Source: Membranipora membranacea (Eukaryota > Bryozoa > Gymnolaemata > Cheilostomatida > Membraniporidae). From it: DNA of 64,000 nucleotides. The notes beneath the pieces are model-generated. The model ran no database searches. It had not been told where the DNA came from and saw only the letters and a program-made list of their open reading frames with translations. Below are positions 49,501-61,221 of the stretch, piece by piece. Position 1 is the first letter of the stretch. Every line of letters starts with the position of its first letter. Both the position numbers and the translations under genes were made by a program. The stretch is from the NCBI GenBank assembly GCA_914767715.1, contig OU612072.1, positions 5,952,001-6,016,000 on the forward strand, given 5' to 3'.

Positions 49501-52500
49501 TATGTCCAAATCCTAACAACAAGTATACAATGCAAGTGAAAAATTTGTAGAATTGGTCTGTACTGACATCTGCAAGATATCCAATCAAATGTTTGGTGAT
49601 CAATCACTGATAGCTCTGGTGACATAGCTCTAAGTACAGCTAAATGGAAACTTAAATAACATGCATTTGATACCACAGTCTGTAGAAGCAACAGTGCACT
49701 GATCAATTCCAGATATGACTAATAAATATGCAAGTTAATAGTCAATCTGATACATAATATACTGATTTTGTAAGGTCCTCACTTGAGTACATGTATCTGA
49801 TGAAATGGTGAGCAAACTTTGTCAATTATGTTCTAATTTTGTACCAACACAGACAGTTATGAACTTACCATACTCACTGATGAATGGTATGAGGATACAG
49901 GTGTGATTACACGGAATATTTATTGGCAGCAGAATAACAAAATCAATCGCTTGACTTTTTTGTTTTGGGAGGGTGGGAATGTCATGTGCTGTTGTGCCCC
50001 TTTACCTACCTTGATTGATTGATTGTATGAACCCAATAACGTCGTTTGCTCTTTATTTTATCAAGTGACTTGCGCCTTGTGTAGCATTCATAGATTACAA
50101 GCATAGCCTGGTAAATTTCCAAAATGTTTTCTAGTTCCATGTTAAGATAAATTTATTTTTGGTAAATGAATTCCTGAAACGGATGTGATGATTCTGCATC
50201 GATATGATTGGCCTAGGTAATGTAGGTCGGTAAAAACGGTCCGTGTTTTTATCGCCCATCAGCCAAGTGTGTTCAAACCGACTTTTCACGGACGATTTGC
50301 CCACGAACAAAATTCTGAAACAGAATCGCCCAGCAGTGAACACGGACCAGTGTGGACAGACCTTAAGAGTGTGGCTCAAATTTGGCTGCTACACATTGAT
50401 TATGGCCAGGGGCAAGTAAGTAGCTTTCAGTAAAACTATTAGCAATGTACTCATAGTCATGATAACAAATCGTTATTAGCTAAAAGATCATTTGTCTTTG
50501 GTGGTTGAGAGATGGCAACTTCTCATTTCTAGTCGACCTGATAATTTTGTTGTGTCTTTCGTTTGATTGGCAGACAGAGAGAGTATGAAAAAGGCCAAAA
50601 ACTGTTTGTACCAAAGCATTTTTACTTAAGCTGTTCATTACGGCATCACTTAGCAAAGCTACTCTGTTATTTCAATCAATTCTATTTATGACTAAAATAT
50701 CATAATTAGTCATGAAGTGTTAACTAACCTGGGCAAGGACTCTCATTACAAGGCATAGAACTATGTACTCGTCCTGTACAATCAGCACCTCCATATTTAG
50801 GCTCTGGGTTGTTACAATCTCTATGTCTCATCTTAATTCCTCCTCCACAAGTTACTGGAAACTGCTGGAATTCCCCCCACTCAGACCACATACCATCAAC
50901 TAAAGAACAAATAAATTTCATTTGGGAAATACTAGTTTCAGAAACTGAGAGGAAAATGTGTAGCCTGCCAGAGTGATGCAAAACTTGATTAACTAATTTT
51001 AATCAAATTTTTTCACCAAATTCTCACCCATGTCCACACCTACCTGAGTAACAATGGTTTCTTAACGCTTACATACCTGCCTATTTAAGAATTTGCTCAG
51101 GAGAACTTCTCTGATCCTCAAATTGAGTACATTTGATTATAAAATTGACCCTCACATAGTGTAGTGTGAACTAACCTCGGCAAGGATACTCATTACAAGA
51201 CATAGCATTGTGTACTTGTCCTGTACAGTTAGCACCTCCGTATTTGGTTTCTGGGTTGTTACAGTCTCTGTGCCTCATTTTCACTCCTCCTCCACAAGTT
51301 ACTGGGCACTGCTGGAACTCTCCCCACTCTGACCACATACCATCAACTAAAGGACGAATAAACATCATTTGGTAACATGCCATCTTGAAGAACTGGAAAG
51401 TAGCTGAGAACTCAGGCTAGACATGTATAATTGTCCTAAACAATCCTCCTAGATTATCCTGCGCTTTATCAAAATGAGATGAGTTCTTGCTGGAACCAAT
51501 ATTCTTCAGAATCAGTGTAAGATTATCTTTCCAATGATATATAACCTTAACACATGGACACCATGAAACCAGTTGTGTCAAGGATTCGGCCTCCACCAAT
51601 GTCTTACCCACAAATGCAACGATGGCCTTTTAACCCAACTTAAATTGCCTGTGGTTTGTCAGTTTGATTAAAGGCGCCCCTCACATGGTCAAGTGATGCA
51701 TAGCCGTGGCAAGATCTTGATTGCAAGGGATACCACTATGTACTATTTCTTTAAAATCGGCACATGTGTCTGGAGAAAACTCACCGGGGCATGGATGCGT
51801 CTTACAGTCTCTGGTTTTGTAGTCATCTCCATAGCATTCTGGGCTGTACCCCTGGCTTGGTCCGTAGTAGTTATGTGGTCCTTGACATTTCCTTGATCTG
51901 GTTTGCTCACCCCTCCACATGTCACAGTACACTCAGAGTAGTCTGACCAGTAGCTCCACTGTCTCTGAGAGTCTAAAATATAACATTCCAGATGCTAACT
52001 GAAGACATCAAGATAGCTATTTGTTTAAGAGATACTGTATATTGCAAGCAGTGTATGTGCTAAATTTGAGTGGTCTACAGTTTGGTATGATATTAAACCA
52101 ATGTAGAAATACCATGAAGTAATGATCATTATTATCTATATATGTATATTCTGCTGTAGTGCATCATTGAAGTAATCCAATAAGAAACTATTACAATAGA
52201 ATCTCTGCAGAGATGGCTTCGAAACGACAAAGAACAAAACCCTCTCCGGACAGGGAATCCTGATATATAAGTTAGTTGATGCACTCTTCAATTCGTCTTT
52301 TTGGTCTAAACACACTGATTGCTACTTACAAGATGTGAAAGGATACTGACCCTGCCTATAATAGTACCTCGATCCTCCATATGCCCCTATGCATGTACCT
52401 GTAAAAGGATGGCTGCCTATAATTCATATTTGGAACCATTGGTCAACAAAAAGAGCAAAAATCTGTGGTCATTCATTCTCTAGGACAGTGAGTTCTCATC

Positions 52501-52605
52501 TTAGTGTCACATGTAAAGTAAATATTACAAGATATGAGGATTTGATCAGATTAACTCACCAAAGAGGACTGCTACTACTACTGCTGCTGCCAGAAGTGTC
52601 TTCAT
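44057..52605 (-). CDS. Secreted protein with four TSP1 modules; one-base frameshift in the first module
   Basis: Minus-strand exons 52560-52605 (signal peptide [15 protein letters not shown]), 52330-52398 (Gly/Tyr-rich [14 protein letters not shown]), 51785-51972 (TSP1 module 1), 51176-51346, 50729-50899 and 44410-44580 (modules 2-4, each 171 nt and phase 1), and 44057-44097 (basic end [16 protein letters not shown]). Module 1 starts in frame ([16 protein letters not shown]) but finishes one base out ([14 protein letters not shown] to HPCPG). The break is at a run of four C, 51910-51913 (four G in the gene). One more base there would restore every downstream phase and give 285 residues. So this is either an assembly error or a recent inactivating deletion. 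Modules 3 and 4 each lack one of the six usual cysteines. A 6.1-kb intron (44581-50728) contains the Harbinger element. A role in matrix is inferred from the family. Confidence 0.75.
45602..47097 (+). CDS. Harbinger-associated MADF-BESS DNA-binding protein (250 aa)
   Basis: Exons 45602-45770, 46293-46458 and 46680-47097, phases 1 and 2, frame intact. Residues about 5-105 form a MADF (Myb/SANT-like) domain: [49 protein letters not shown] and [10 protein letters not shown] Ser/Pro-rich linker follows, then a BESS-like motif ([28 protein letters not shown]). In PIF/Harbinger elements the Myb-like partner binds the ends or target and helps the transposase into the nucleus. The first ATG in this frame is at 45602; the frame is open further upstream to 45482 but without an ATG, so a 5' exon is possible. 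No disabling change is visible, unlike the transposase. Confidence 0.85.
46498..46522. repeat. (TA)n microsatellite in the MADF gene intron
   Basis: About 12 uninterrupted TA dinucleotides. Confidence 0.9.
47425..49299 (-). pseudogene. Harbinger DDE transposase, disrupted by two stop codons
   Basis: Minus-strand exons 48937-49299, 48729-48775, about 48250-48440, about 47938-48137 and 47425-47774 join in frame. The N-terminal part has [16 protein letters not shown] and a helix-turn-helix. Catalytic motifs follow: [14 protein letters not shown] (first Asp), [12 protein letters not shown] (second Asp), [15 protein letters not shown], then [18 protein letters not shown] and LHNYLL near the end. 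Two stops interrupt conserved blocks: TGA at 48288-48290 just after GSESD, and TAG at 48013-48015 just after RPFPGA. Everything else is well preserved, so inactivation is recent. A 5' exon upstream of 49299 was not identified. Confidence 0.85.
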
Positions 52606-52863
52606 TCTGCAAAAATAATTATAAACAATGAGTTGAAAATATGCAAATAGGCATTGCATATATTTGCTCCTTAGTGTTTTTTCATGTTGCTCTATGAGTG
52701 ATATTTTTCGAATTGATTTATTAAATTGCTATAGTAATAATACTAAGATGAAAATTATGTCCATTACAAATCAAACAACAACCAGTCACTTGGGATTTCA
52801 GATAACAGCCTTCAGCCCTCAGCCACTGTTATGTTCACAACCATAACCAGAAGAATTACGTAC

Positions 52864-52905
52864 CTTCAATGTTGACTCTGTGATGTCCAAGATTGAATTG
52901 CTCTC
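52864..52905 (-). promoter_or_regulatory. Probable 5' noncoding exon of the minus-strand TSP1 gene
   Basis: A donor (AAG/GTACGT) after 52864 lies upstream of the acceptor (TTTTTGCAG) in front of the ATG exon. With the TATA box at 52926-52931, transcription would start near 52900. Position inferred. Confidence 0.45.
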
Positions 52906-52925
52906 ACATGGCAATAAGGTAGCTT

Positions 52926-52931
52926 TTTATA
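52926..52931 (-). promoter_or_regulatory. TATA box of the minus-strand TSP1 gene
   Basis: Minus-strand GGTATAAAAAGC. Its context resembles the plus-strand gene's GGTATAAAAG, and it lies at a fitting distance from the inferred leader exon. Confidence 0.6.
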
Positions 52932-52939
52932 CCATTCAA

Positions 52940-55900
52940 AACATCTCCGATTTGCCGGTTTTTCTCAGATGTGCTTCTCTGTTGCTGGGTAGAAATCCTA
53001 AGAAGATAAATCCAAATTGTGCTACAGTCACACCAAACTTTTTTGAAATGATATAAATCTACCTTAAAGATTTAATCAGAAAATTTATTTTATCGGCAAT
53101 TATTCAGCAACCAAAGATCGCTGTCTAGACAACCTACTCAAACTTTATCTCACCATCTCCTCTGATTTATTCAATGATCTACTAATTTTATTTTTATCAG
53201 CTGTCAATCTATCATTTGAATGCTATGAGTTGACATCAGACATATGAAATGCCGGTTCCATAAAGGTCGTTGCCCTGGCATCTAAGAATAGATGTGTTTT
53301 TGGATTGAATTTATTCCGAAAGTTTTTGATAAAAGTGGAAATAACTGAAATTTAGATTTTATGTCATACTTGTAGAAGGCGTATTGTACGTAACAGTGCT
53401 CTACAATGATATTGAGATGAGTATTATAGTTGTATAATGAGGAAAATTGTATGTTAACTATAGGCGCTTCAAGAATTTAAATGTTTTATCGGTGACGATG
53501 ATAATAATGATCACACCCAACTACACCTTTTACATCACTATCTCAAAGAACCTTGAGTTTTGTAATATAATTCATCTAAGCGCTAACCCACTGGGCTATG
53601 TTATCGTCCCTTGGTGTAACTTGGTGGTCTGTGGTCAGTGGTCTGAAATTCACTCAGGTTAACACTAAAAATACACAGCGCTCTAGCTCCTGCCATGTAC
53701 TTGAGAAAAATTATTATATTTTTGATAAATAGATTGTTCCTTAAACACACTGTGATTTGCTAGGCAGCTGGACCATTTTTTAACTTGGCTGATGTGCAAA
53801 CCATCACAATTCTCAGACACACCGCATTAGCTGTGTGAGCTGCAATTCAGCTTGTATAACTTAGCAGGCTGTCATACGAACGTTGTTATGCAGCAACTTT
53901 TATTGTTACTATATCATGATACATGATACAGTGCCGCAGTCGGCTCAAGAATATTTCATGGTAACCACTGCACAAGTTTAAATTACTGCTCCCAAATGAG
54001 GCTGCAATCTCAGCATTGTCACCTGATGAGCAAATGATTTGAACACACTGATCGTCAAAATTAGGGTGCGAACTTAATAATCTACCATATCATGTGACAT
54101 AGTTACTGTCTTACTAGTCGAAACTAATGGCGTCATTATCTAGTGAGTAACGAATCGTACAATCTGTAGCCATTATTGTCGCATTTTCAAACTTTAAGCA
54201 TGTTCATATTCCAAACATCAAAGAGTTTTTAGCACGATGAGACAAAGCTGGTTTCAACTATGTGAATGAATTTTAATATCATTAGTTCTATTTGCAATTT
54301 AATAGAAAAGTTGTTGGAGTCTTTTTGAAAAGCTAATGTGGGTGTATTGTGTGTCACAGTGTCAATATAGGAACCAGTATTTCCGTTGGAGCAACCTGAG
54401 CATCCAATGATAGTATTACATCCAAAGCACTCAAATAGCTTTATATTCACTATGTTTCCATATGTCGACGTGACATGAGTTTTAGGCTGAATCAGTACAT
54501 TGGATTAACATTAAGGTCAACTTTAGCATGCATCGATAGGCATTTCTTCATGAGAAATCAGATACTGTTTTGATACACAACAATTGTATAAGGGGTGTAT
54601 ATGATTGCATAGCGTGCATGGAACAAAAGATTCAATGCGGGTGGCCCAGGTTCAAATCTCGACTGCGGCTAAGCTCTTTTTCATTTTTTTTCATCATCAT
54701 TGGACATAGAAGCGGACCACCGATTCGTAGCATGGAACCATAGTGATTGTGTAATATGGAGTATGAGAAGGTTGAAGTTATCACCCAACCATGAGATCAA
54801 TTCTGAATGTATTATGTCTCCATCGCGACAGATGCCACCTGAACCACCCCTGCAGGCTGTGTTTGGCGTTCAATAGAAACAAGGTGACCCTGGAATTTCG
54901 GCAAAGACGAGGCAACTCTGAATTATATTTACTCGATGTTTGTAGACACAAACTTTCCCTCAGTAATCAGCTTTTCAAGCTTAAAACTTATTAATCTTAC
55001 TCCAATAGTTTTTTATTTAGCCTGTACAAACTCTTTATATCAAGGTGAATGTAAGTTGGGGTAGCACCTTTATCAGTGATCAGTTATCATCCCATGGAAC
55101 CTAACCAAATCACACTTCAGTCAGTAGCCGTATTTATGACTGTTAACAAGGTGCTGATCACAAATCTCTTGTTATTTGAGTCTCTGAATTCAATGGAGCT
55201 GATTAATTATTGCCGATACTCTGTGATTCTACACATAGAAAATGTTCATTGTAATTGAATGTGGGTGATTTTGTGCTCTTAATGAGCATTGGTTTGTGTT
55301 GTTTGAGTTTTACTTTTAATTATCACGTCATTAGTCATGACTCTCAATGTTTTTTATTTCCTTTCAAATACTGCCCAAGAGTCAATCATTCGACATTATT
55401 TTTACAGCCTAATCTGAATGTTGTAGCCTATCCACTTTAATGTTTGATGGGTCATCAGGCCTTGGGTGCCTAAATAAAAGCAATCACCTCACTACACACT
55501 CTGTTGACTCAATCAGCTAGGGCGTTGGCGCTTTCTTTAACTCTTATAGTATATTATACAAAGTGCCAAATAACACAAGATTTTGAGAGGTCAGTGGAAT
55601 GTTTTAAGAAAGGGGTGTATTACACTTCAATCAAAGATTGTTGTCATCTATTTTTAAAACAGACCACCATCAAAACCAAAACGGGATGCACTTTACAAAA
55701 CCTTGACTATCAATATATGACAATAATCATGTCCAAAAAATGACACCCCATTAATGCAGTTACCCCCATTTGATTTCATCATAGGAAAACCAAATCACAA
55801 GATTAATTAGGTGAGGCGTAATTCTTTGCTCAAAACAAGCGGAAAGATAATAGCAGGATAGTTTAAAGTTTCTCCTGGTAAACTATTCATAGTAGATCTA

Positions 55901-57095
55901 GTTTAGCTTTCTTAATAGCCATAAGTGCACAGTTGTAGCTTCTATTGTTGAGATGACCAGTTCTCGTAATGTAGCCGATGGGCGTGGATAGCTGAATCGC
56001 CATTTTCTAAAGTTTACCTACACTTAGAAGATGGATTTATTTTGCTCTATTGGGATTATCTAGGACTGGCCACACAGGTTCTGTTTGCGGGGTAACTTGT
56101 AAATGTTGTATTTCTCAACTACTTTTTTTCTTCAACTGTAGCACAAAATGCCAATGACATAGTGTCTGTTGCAGTGGTCTAAGACGACTTATTTCTTTGT
56201 TGGAACTCTAGCCTCTGGGACGACAGCAGCCAAAATGGCTGCAATAAAGCCGCAGGTTAATCGTTTTGCAAATCCATGCTGTTGAGCATAAAATTCATGC
56301 AGAAATATAGATCTTTAATAGTATGCTTGATAATATGACTGAAATCTGGTCAAAAAGAAACATTTCACAATGTTCTAAGCACAGAATTTAGTGTTCCCCC
56401 TATATAATTTCTTTGTGGGAACTACGTAACCGGTTCCCACTCATTTCTCACACTGTTGTTGTAGTCGTTAGATTCAAGGGGAGATTGCAAATAGTTACAC
56501 GATTAACTAACAGGCTTTCTTTACAGTTAGATGTTGTAGAACAAAGTTTTTATGCAACTCACTTTTCCTTAAGGATGACTTAGATTCAATCAATAAAGGT
56601 ATAGTTCATGCTTTGTTAACAATCATATCGGTAAATGATAAATAGCTAGCTCGATTTTGCTACTTTTATTTTCAGATAGTCTGAAAACTTCTATTTAAGA
56701 ATGGTGAACATCTACTCTCTGCGCGATGACTGCGATAGAAACAGCATGATATCAGTGACACTCGATACCATAGGGGAAGGGAGAAGGCAGTCTTTTTATG
56801 AGACAAATTGAGAAGCAACCTGATCACCAACTACTATCTTCCCAAGACAAGACAAATTCGGTGAGTTGATCGCGTAACCTTATCGAGAACATAATGTTTT
56901 GACATCAAGAATCCTTGTCAAAACTGCCAGCTTTCTTTTATATAATCTGTTCAGAAAATGTGTGAAATAAAAATAAAGGGTGCAAATCTTCCCACTTGAT
57001 TTTCTGCTGTGACAGAAGCCAGTTAGAAGTAAAGGGTGGTTCAAGTACCCCAATTAAATTTTGATTTGTCATGTTCATCCAATGTTATGTTTTAA
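52940..57095. other. Intergenic stretch
   Basis: About 4 kb with no supported gene. Near 54640-54670 there is a polymerase III B-box-like GGTTCAAATCTC followed by a T-rich run. Near 53585-53600 and 55512-55535 there are tRNA-like A-box strings (minus and plus). These may be remnants of tRNA-derived SINEs, but no complete tRNA fold or repeat end was found. Confidence 0.45.
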
Positions 57096-60000
57096 ATGAA
57101 AATGAAGCCTAAAACAGGGCGATATAGCCTGAAAAAACACCTTGCAGTCCTAACTAACAGTACCAGTATTGATGCCAAGAACAAAAAGACAGCTGCCAAT
57201 ATGATAACAAGGTGAGAGTTATGTTTTATCTCAAAAAGGCTTGCAACTATAATCGTGCACCAATTACTTTGTTTGGATGTAGCTGACAGATGAAAATATT
57301 CTCTCCAGACTGAACATCGAATCAGAGTCTATCACATCAGCAGACTCAAACTCACTGCTGACACATTACAGAGCACCATGTAGCAAGTTACAATCCTTCC
57401 GACACCAATGGTGAGATAAAAGTCTTGAATCCACTTTTAAATGTGCTCAACGCTGGTTTACCTATGTCATGAATTCAAATTTTAAAAACATGTTCTAGCT
57501 TACAATGTATCGGTGATATTTCAGTATTACTGCTGAGTACCCAGCACCCTTATCCATCAACTCTCATTTATGGTTATGTGTAAGCAGGGAGGGTGTAAGA
57601 AGCATTATCATTTAATTAATCTCTGTATTAAGTTGTTTCCCCCTTGACATTAAGTGGATAACTCCGTACAATTTGATTCTTGCCAAGATAAACATATTAT
57701 CAAGCATAGACACTCCAGACAAAATAAACTTCCCATTATAATATAATATATCAATGTGATATTTTCTGGAAGACCTTCAATGCAAGTGGAGTTTCTCACA
57801 GTGCTCATCGAACAAAAGTCATAATACTGAGGCAGCTCATACTTCTCAGGTGCCCAAGATATCCCTGATCTGTCAGACTCCTCCCAGTACACCAAAGGAA
57901 CCTAAAAAAACTGACTCTTTCCTGCTCTCACAGTTTGTAAGTATTTTGTTTTGGTTTCGTTGAGAAATAAACAACAAAAATAGTCACAGGTGTTGCTAAT
58001 TCCATTTTTTTATCCTCGCTCATTACCATATTGTTTAAGCTGTTGTGTGAGTAAATAAATGTATTTGATATTGTCTGTGAATGCAGGGTTCCAACCTGTG
58101 CACTGCCTGTGCAGCTACTGTTACTCCAGTATACAAGCAATCATATTGTGTCAACGCATAAAGGATTTTTACTGAACTTATCATTTCAAATTTCGTAGAT
58201 TTTGCGATAGAAACTGCATGAGATAAAGTTATTGTGACGAAATCATATTTTCGGTATCATTCTCGAGTTCTCAGTCTACTTTAGAAAACTCATTTTCACT
58301 TAAAGTTGATATGTGAAGGCACTAGAAAGGTACTATTATAATTATAGTATATACAAAATAGTACCCTTTTAGTACCTTCCATATCAACTTTGAGTTTAAA
58401 TCAGTTGAATCTTCGCCACTTCCTGTCGATAAAATTAGGCTAAGAACTCTAGAGTGACACTAAAAACCTGATTCCTTCATTATACCACTGATATTTGATT
58501 CACCAATCTAGTATTTTCATTTTTCGTCAGTCTTCTCAAGTATCATGATGATTTTGTTGGAGTGTTCCAGTCTCCGATTAGACTTCAAAAGCATTCTTGA
58601 TCCAGTCATTGTTAACTTGGAGCTCCAAAAGCTGAGGGATATCACCAAATCGGAAGAGATGCATCACGTTCTCAACCAAGCGGCAGCTTATGTGGAGAAC
58701 CAAGTGTATGACAGATTCGGCACCTAGTGAGTGGATACTATTATAAAAGGAAATATGTGGTTCTTAAGTCCACCGCTAAAACTCGCACAAGTACCGCTTA
58801 GTTTCATGAGTAAATTTTTAGGTAGACAGTAGACAATCAGGATCAGATATTGGAAAGTTCTGTTGTGATTTGAATTTATTGGAAACCACGATAAATGCAA
58901 AACAAATCGAAGAGCAAGCAGCCAATATCTACTACCTTATTATTAACATGAAATATATATGTATATATATCTTTATGTTTAATGTATATTATACTAGTTC
59001 ATCAGAATTCTTTTTGGATAGAATCAAGCTCAATGTGGTCTAGTGCAATTGGTTAGCAGGCTTATTATTCACTGTCAGGAGATTATTTTGCAGTTGTTGG
59101 TAAGGGACCTGTCGGGTGAGCAATCTAACAAGTGGATTGTCCCAACTTTCAGCACCTTGGGTGTTTCTACTACCTTGTTTTTGGGATTTTCAATCACCTT
59201 CAAACTTACAAGCATGACTGTTACTTCATTTCCTACAGTTCGATCGACAAAATGGTGAAGTCCGTGCTTGCTCGGAAATTGGTTGAATTCTTCCCGTGTC
59301 TGAGTGACAAGCATCCATCAAGGTCTGGCCATGTAAGTTGAGTTAAGATGATAAGTTATGTTCAGTGACACAAATGTAAACAACGCGCTAACACGACAAC
59401 TGAAAGGAGTTGTCTATAAGAAGTCTGAGGGAAGAAAACTACTGCTGTTCAATTTTAACTTTACTCTTGTCACTCTACTGACATATAATATGTTAACAGA
59501 ATGATTTAATTGCCTTCCTGTATATTATTATGCAGGCAAATATGCACTCTTTATCTCAGTTTAATCGCTCCTCCTAACCTGAATGGTTATTCATTTAGTT
59601 TATCTTCTGCTATATTTTGACACGGCATTTTATTTCTTTGTAGGAAAGTCTCTTCAGGGAATTTCCTCGACAGGATGGGGTAATACACTTCCTGTTTAAA
59701 AATAGGAAGCACAGGAAGCAGCTACCTGCACCACCAAAAACCAGAGGGAATAACCCTGTAGCAGTTGATGAAAAAGAGATGGATGTGGACGACTACAGAA
59801 TTGCGAGTAAGTTTGATGGGTTGCAAGGGAGCACATTCTATAGTGTGAATATACAGTCACCATACTTGCCAAGTCTCCCTATTTAGGTGGGACCCTCCAA
59901 ATTTCCACACCCACTTCCCACTTTTTGTAATTCTCACTTTTTCCTCCAGATTTGAGAACAAACAGCCCTATCGCAATTTTTTAGTAACTATCCATGCACT

Positions 60001-60834
60001 TGTTGATGAGTTACTGGTTAGGTCTTTGCACACAAAATTAAAAAGAATTGTGCTATTCGATAATGTTAACAAATCTACCTGTTGTATTAAAAGGCTCACA
60101 ACACCCCCTAACCCCAAGGAGGATCGCTCCTGTGCTTCGCACCCTCGAAGCACTGCTGTGCGATGCAGTATCGCTGTAAATAGAAATCACCCACTTTTGA
60201 ATTTAGATTACTTGGCAAGTATGACAGTCACACTTATCTTTTAACCTTAGCCATGTTCAAACAAATTGTTTAACTTAGTTTACGGCGGTATAGGAAATAA
60301 ATAGAATGTAGTTTCCTCAGTATTTAATATTTATGGCAGTCAGAGACTGAAATTCTCCATATAACACCTGTCATGGTCAAAACACACTTAGCTGTTGTAA
60401 CCTCAGAGGTTATCACAACTATATGTCACCATTGTTAACGTATTTGGTGTCAGCAGGCTCAGCCTATCCTCAGCGGATTGATCAGAGGTTGCAACCTAAG
60501 AGTGCAGAGCAGTTTGCATGACATCACATTACTAACACATAAGCGTCTGCTGATACTCTGCCAGTGTGGCCTTGTACACGTGGCCATGAGTTTTGGTGTT
60601 TTTGGTCAAATAGTGATCTATATGGAAACTACACCTCAGAGGATAACCTGCACTTTTATAGCCACATTGACAGTTTTCAAATTGTACCTGCGCACAGATA
60701 GGGAAGTGTTACTGGGATACGGGGTTCCTGTTGATATGCCAAAACCAAGAAAGAAGCATGTTTTTACTCCTACAAAGGAAGAGAGAGAGTCTATCATTAG
60801 CAGTCTTCTGTCTGACCCTGAGCCGCAAGTTTGA
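57096..60834 (+). CDS. Unnamed nuclear-type protein with an FPxLxD domain (265 aa model)
   Basis: Exons 57096-57211, 57309-57410, 58541-58726, 59239-59332, 59644-59806 and 60698-60834 give a continuous frame ending in TGA. The N-terminus is basic (MKMKPKTGRYSLKKHL). Exons 3-5 hold VYDRFGTYSIDKMVKSVL, LVEFFPCLSD and FLFKNRKHRKQLPAPP. This resembles, from memory, an uncharacterised module of fish and invertebrate proteins (tyrosine, conserved FPFLxD, then a basic RxKFKxxR stretch), often linked to SAM-like proteins. No catalytic motif is visible. The exon 3 acceptor (TTCTCAAG) and exon 6 are the weakest choices; an alternative 3' end would use the open reading frame at 61222-61762. Its introns hold an opposite-strand ORF, a foldback and a hAT MITE. 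Confidence 0.55.
57650..57901 (-). CDS. Possible small membrane-protein exon, antisense in an intron
   Basis: A minus-strand exon after a strong acceptor (CAGTTTTTTTTAG) is open for 83 codons to TAA. It starts VPLVYWEESDRSG, has CSMSTVRNSTCIEG, then a hydrophobic helix (TLIYYIIMGSLFCLECLCLI) and a short tail. An upstream stretch near 58027-58138 with a similar LLVYWSNSSC motif and a GTAATG donor could be the preceding exon, but a stop lies directly before it and its acceptor is unclear. It sits wholly in intron 2 of the plus-strand gene. I recognise no family. Confidence 0.3.
   Translation of the reverse strand, partial: VPLVYWEESDRSGISWAPEKYELPQYYDFCSMSTVRNSTCIEGLPENITLIYYIIMGSLFCLECLCLIICLSWQESNCTELST
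58302..58391. repeat. Imperfect inverted repeat (foldback), 35-base arms
   Basis: AAAGTTGATATGTGAAGGCA at 58302 pairs with the reverse complement ending at 58391. The arms run to GGTACTAT and ATAGTACC with a short AT-rich loop and a few mismatches. It could be a small foldback MITE; no target duplication was identified. Confidence 0.75.
59861..60223. mobile_element. hAT-type MITE with perfect 8-bp target duplication
   Basis: The 363-bp element begins CATACTTGCCAAGT and ends with the exact reverse complement. It is flanked on both sides by ACAGTCAC (59853-59860 and 60224-60231). An 8-base duplication with short termini is the hAT signature. There is no coding capacity, and it lies in an intron of the plus-strand gene. 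Confidence 0.92.
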
Positions 60835-61221
60835 CACATAAATCATATTATTCTGCAGCTGCTAATCAAAACACATTGACAGCGAAGCCTATCAGGAGGT
60901 ATGCCAGCTTTAATACATGCTAAACATGTTATTACCAACTAATGCCTGATATATTTAGATTGGATAAATAATAAATACAAAAAATATGAATATTAAAAAT
61001 ATACTAATCAAATACTAATAAAAGTGCTGAATATGCTGTACCATTATAATGAGACTAACCCACACTCACCTTATCAATTGAAAAATTCTTTTTTTTACTA
61101 GCAGGGTTCTCCTCTAAGAAACCTCTTAGCTAGTTGACTACTAGCTAATTAATCACGACTAAATATTTTCCAAGCTTTTGATGATTTCACTCTGATGAAA
61201 AGTTCTTGTAAATTATCACAG

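Larger units (their letters stand above)
45265..50363. mobile_element. Complete PIF/Harbinger DNA transposon (5.1 kb)
   Basis: The ends are inverted repeats: AGGTCTGTCCACACTGG on the left and its reverse complement on the right. They are flanked by TAA on both sides (45262-45264 and 50364-50366), the TWA target duplication typical of PIF/Harbinger. Inside are the two genes expected for this superfamily, arranged tail to tail: a MADF-BESS protein (plus) and a DDE transposase (minus). The element sits in an intron of the minus-strand TSP1 gene. The transposase is broken by two stops, so the copy is not autonomous. Confidence 0.95.

Noticed and set aside
54600-54690. Possible tRNA gene (GGTTCAAATCTC)
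   Set aside because: B-box-like string only. The T-arm does not pair and no acceptor stem forms; at best a SINE remnant.
59036-59090. tRNA-like string (GGTCTAGTGCAATTGGTTAGCAGG)
   Set aside because: It resembles a 5' tRNA half but no B box or T-arm follows.
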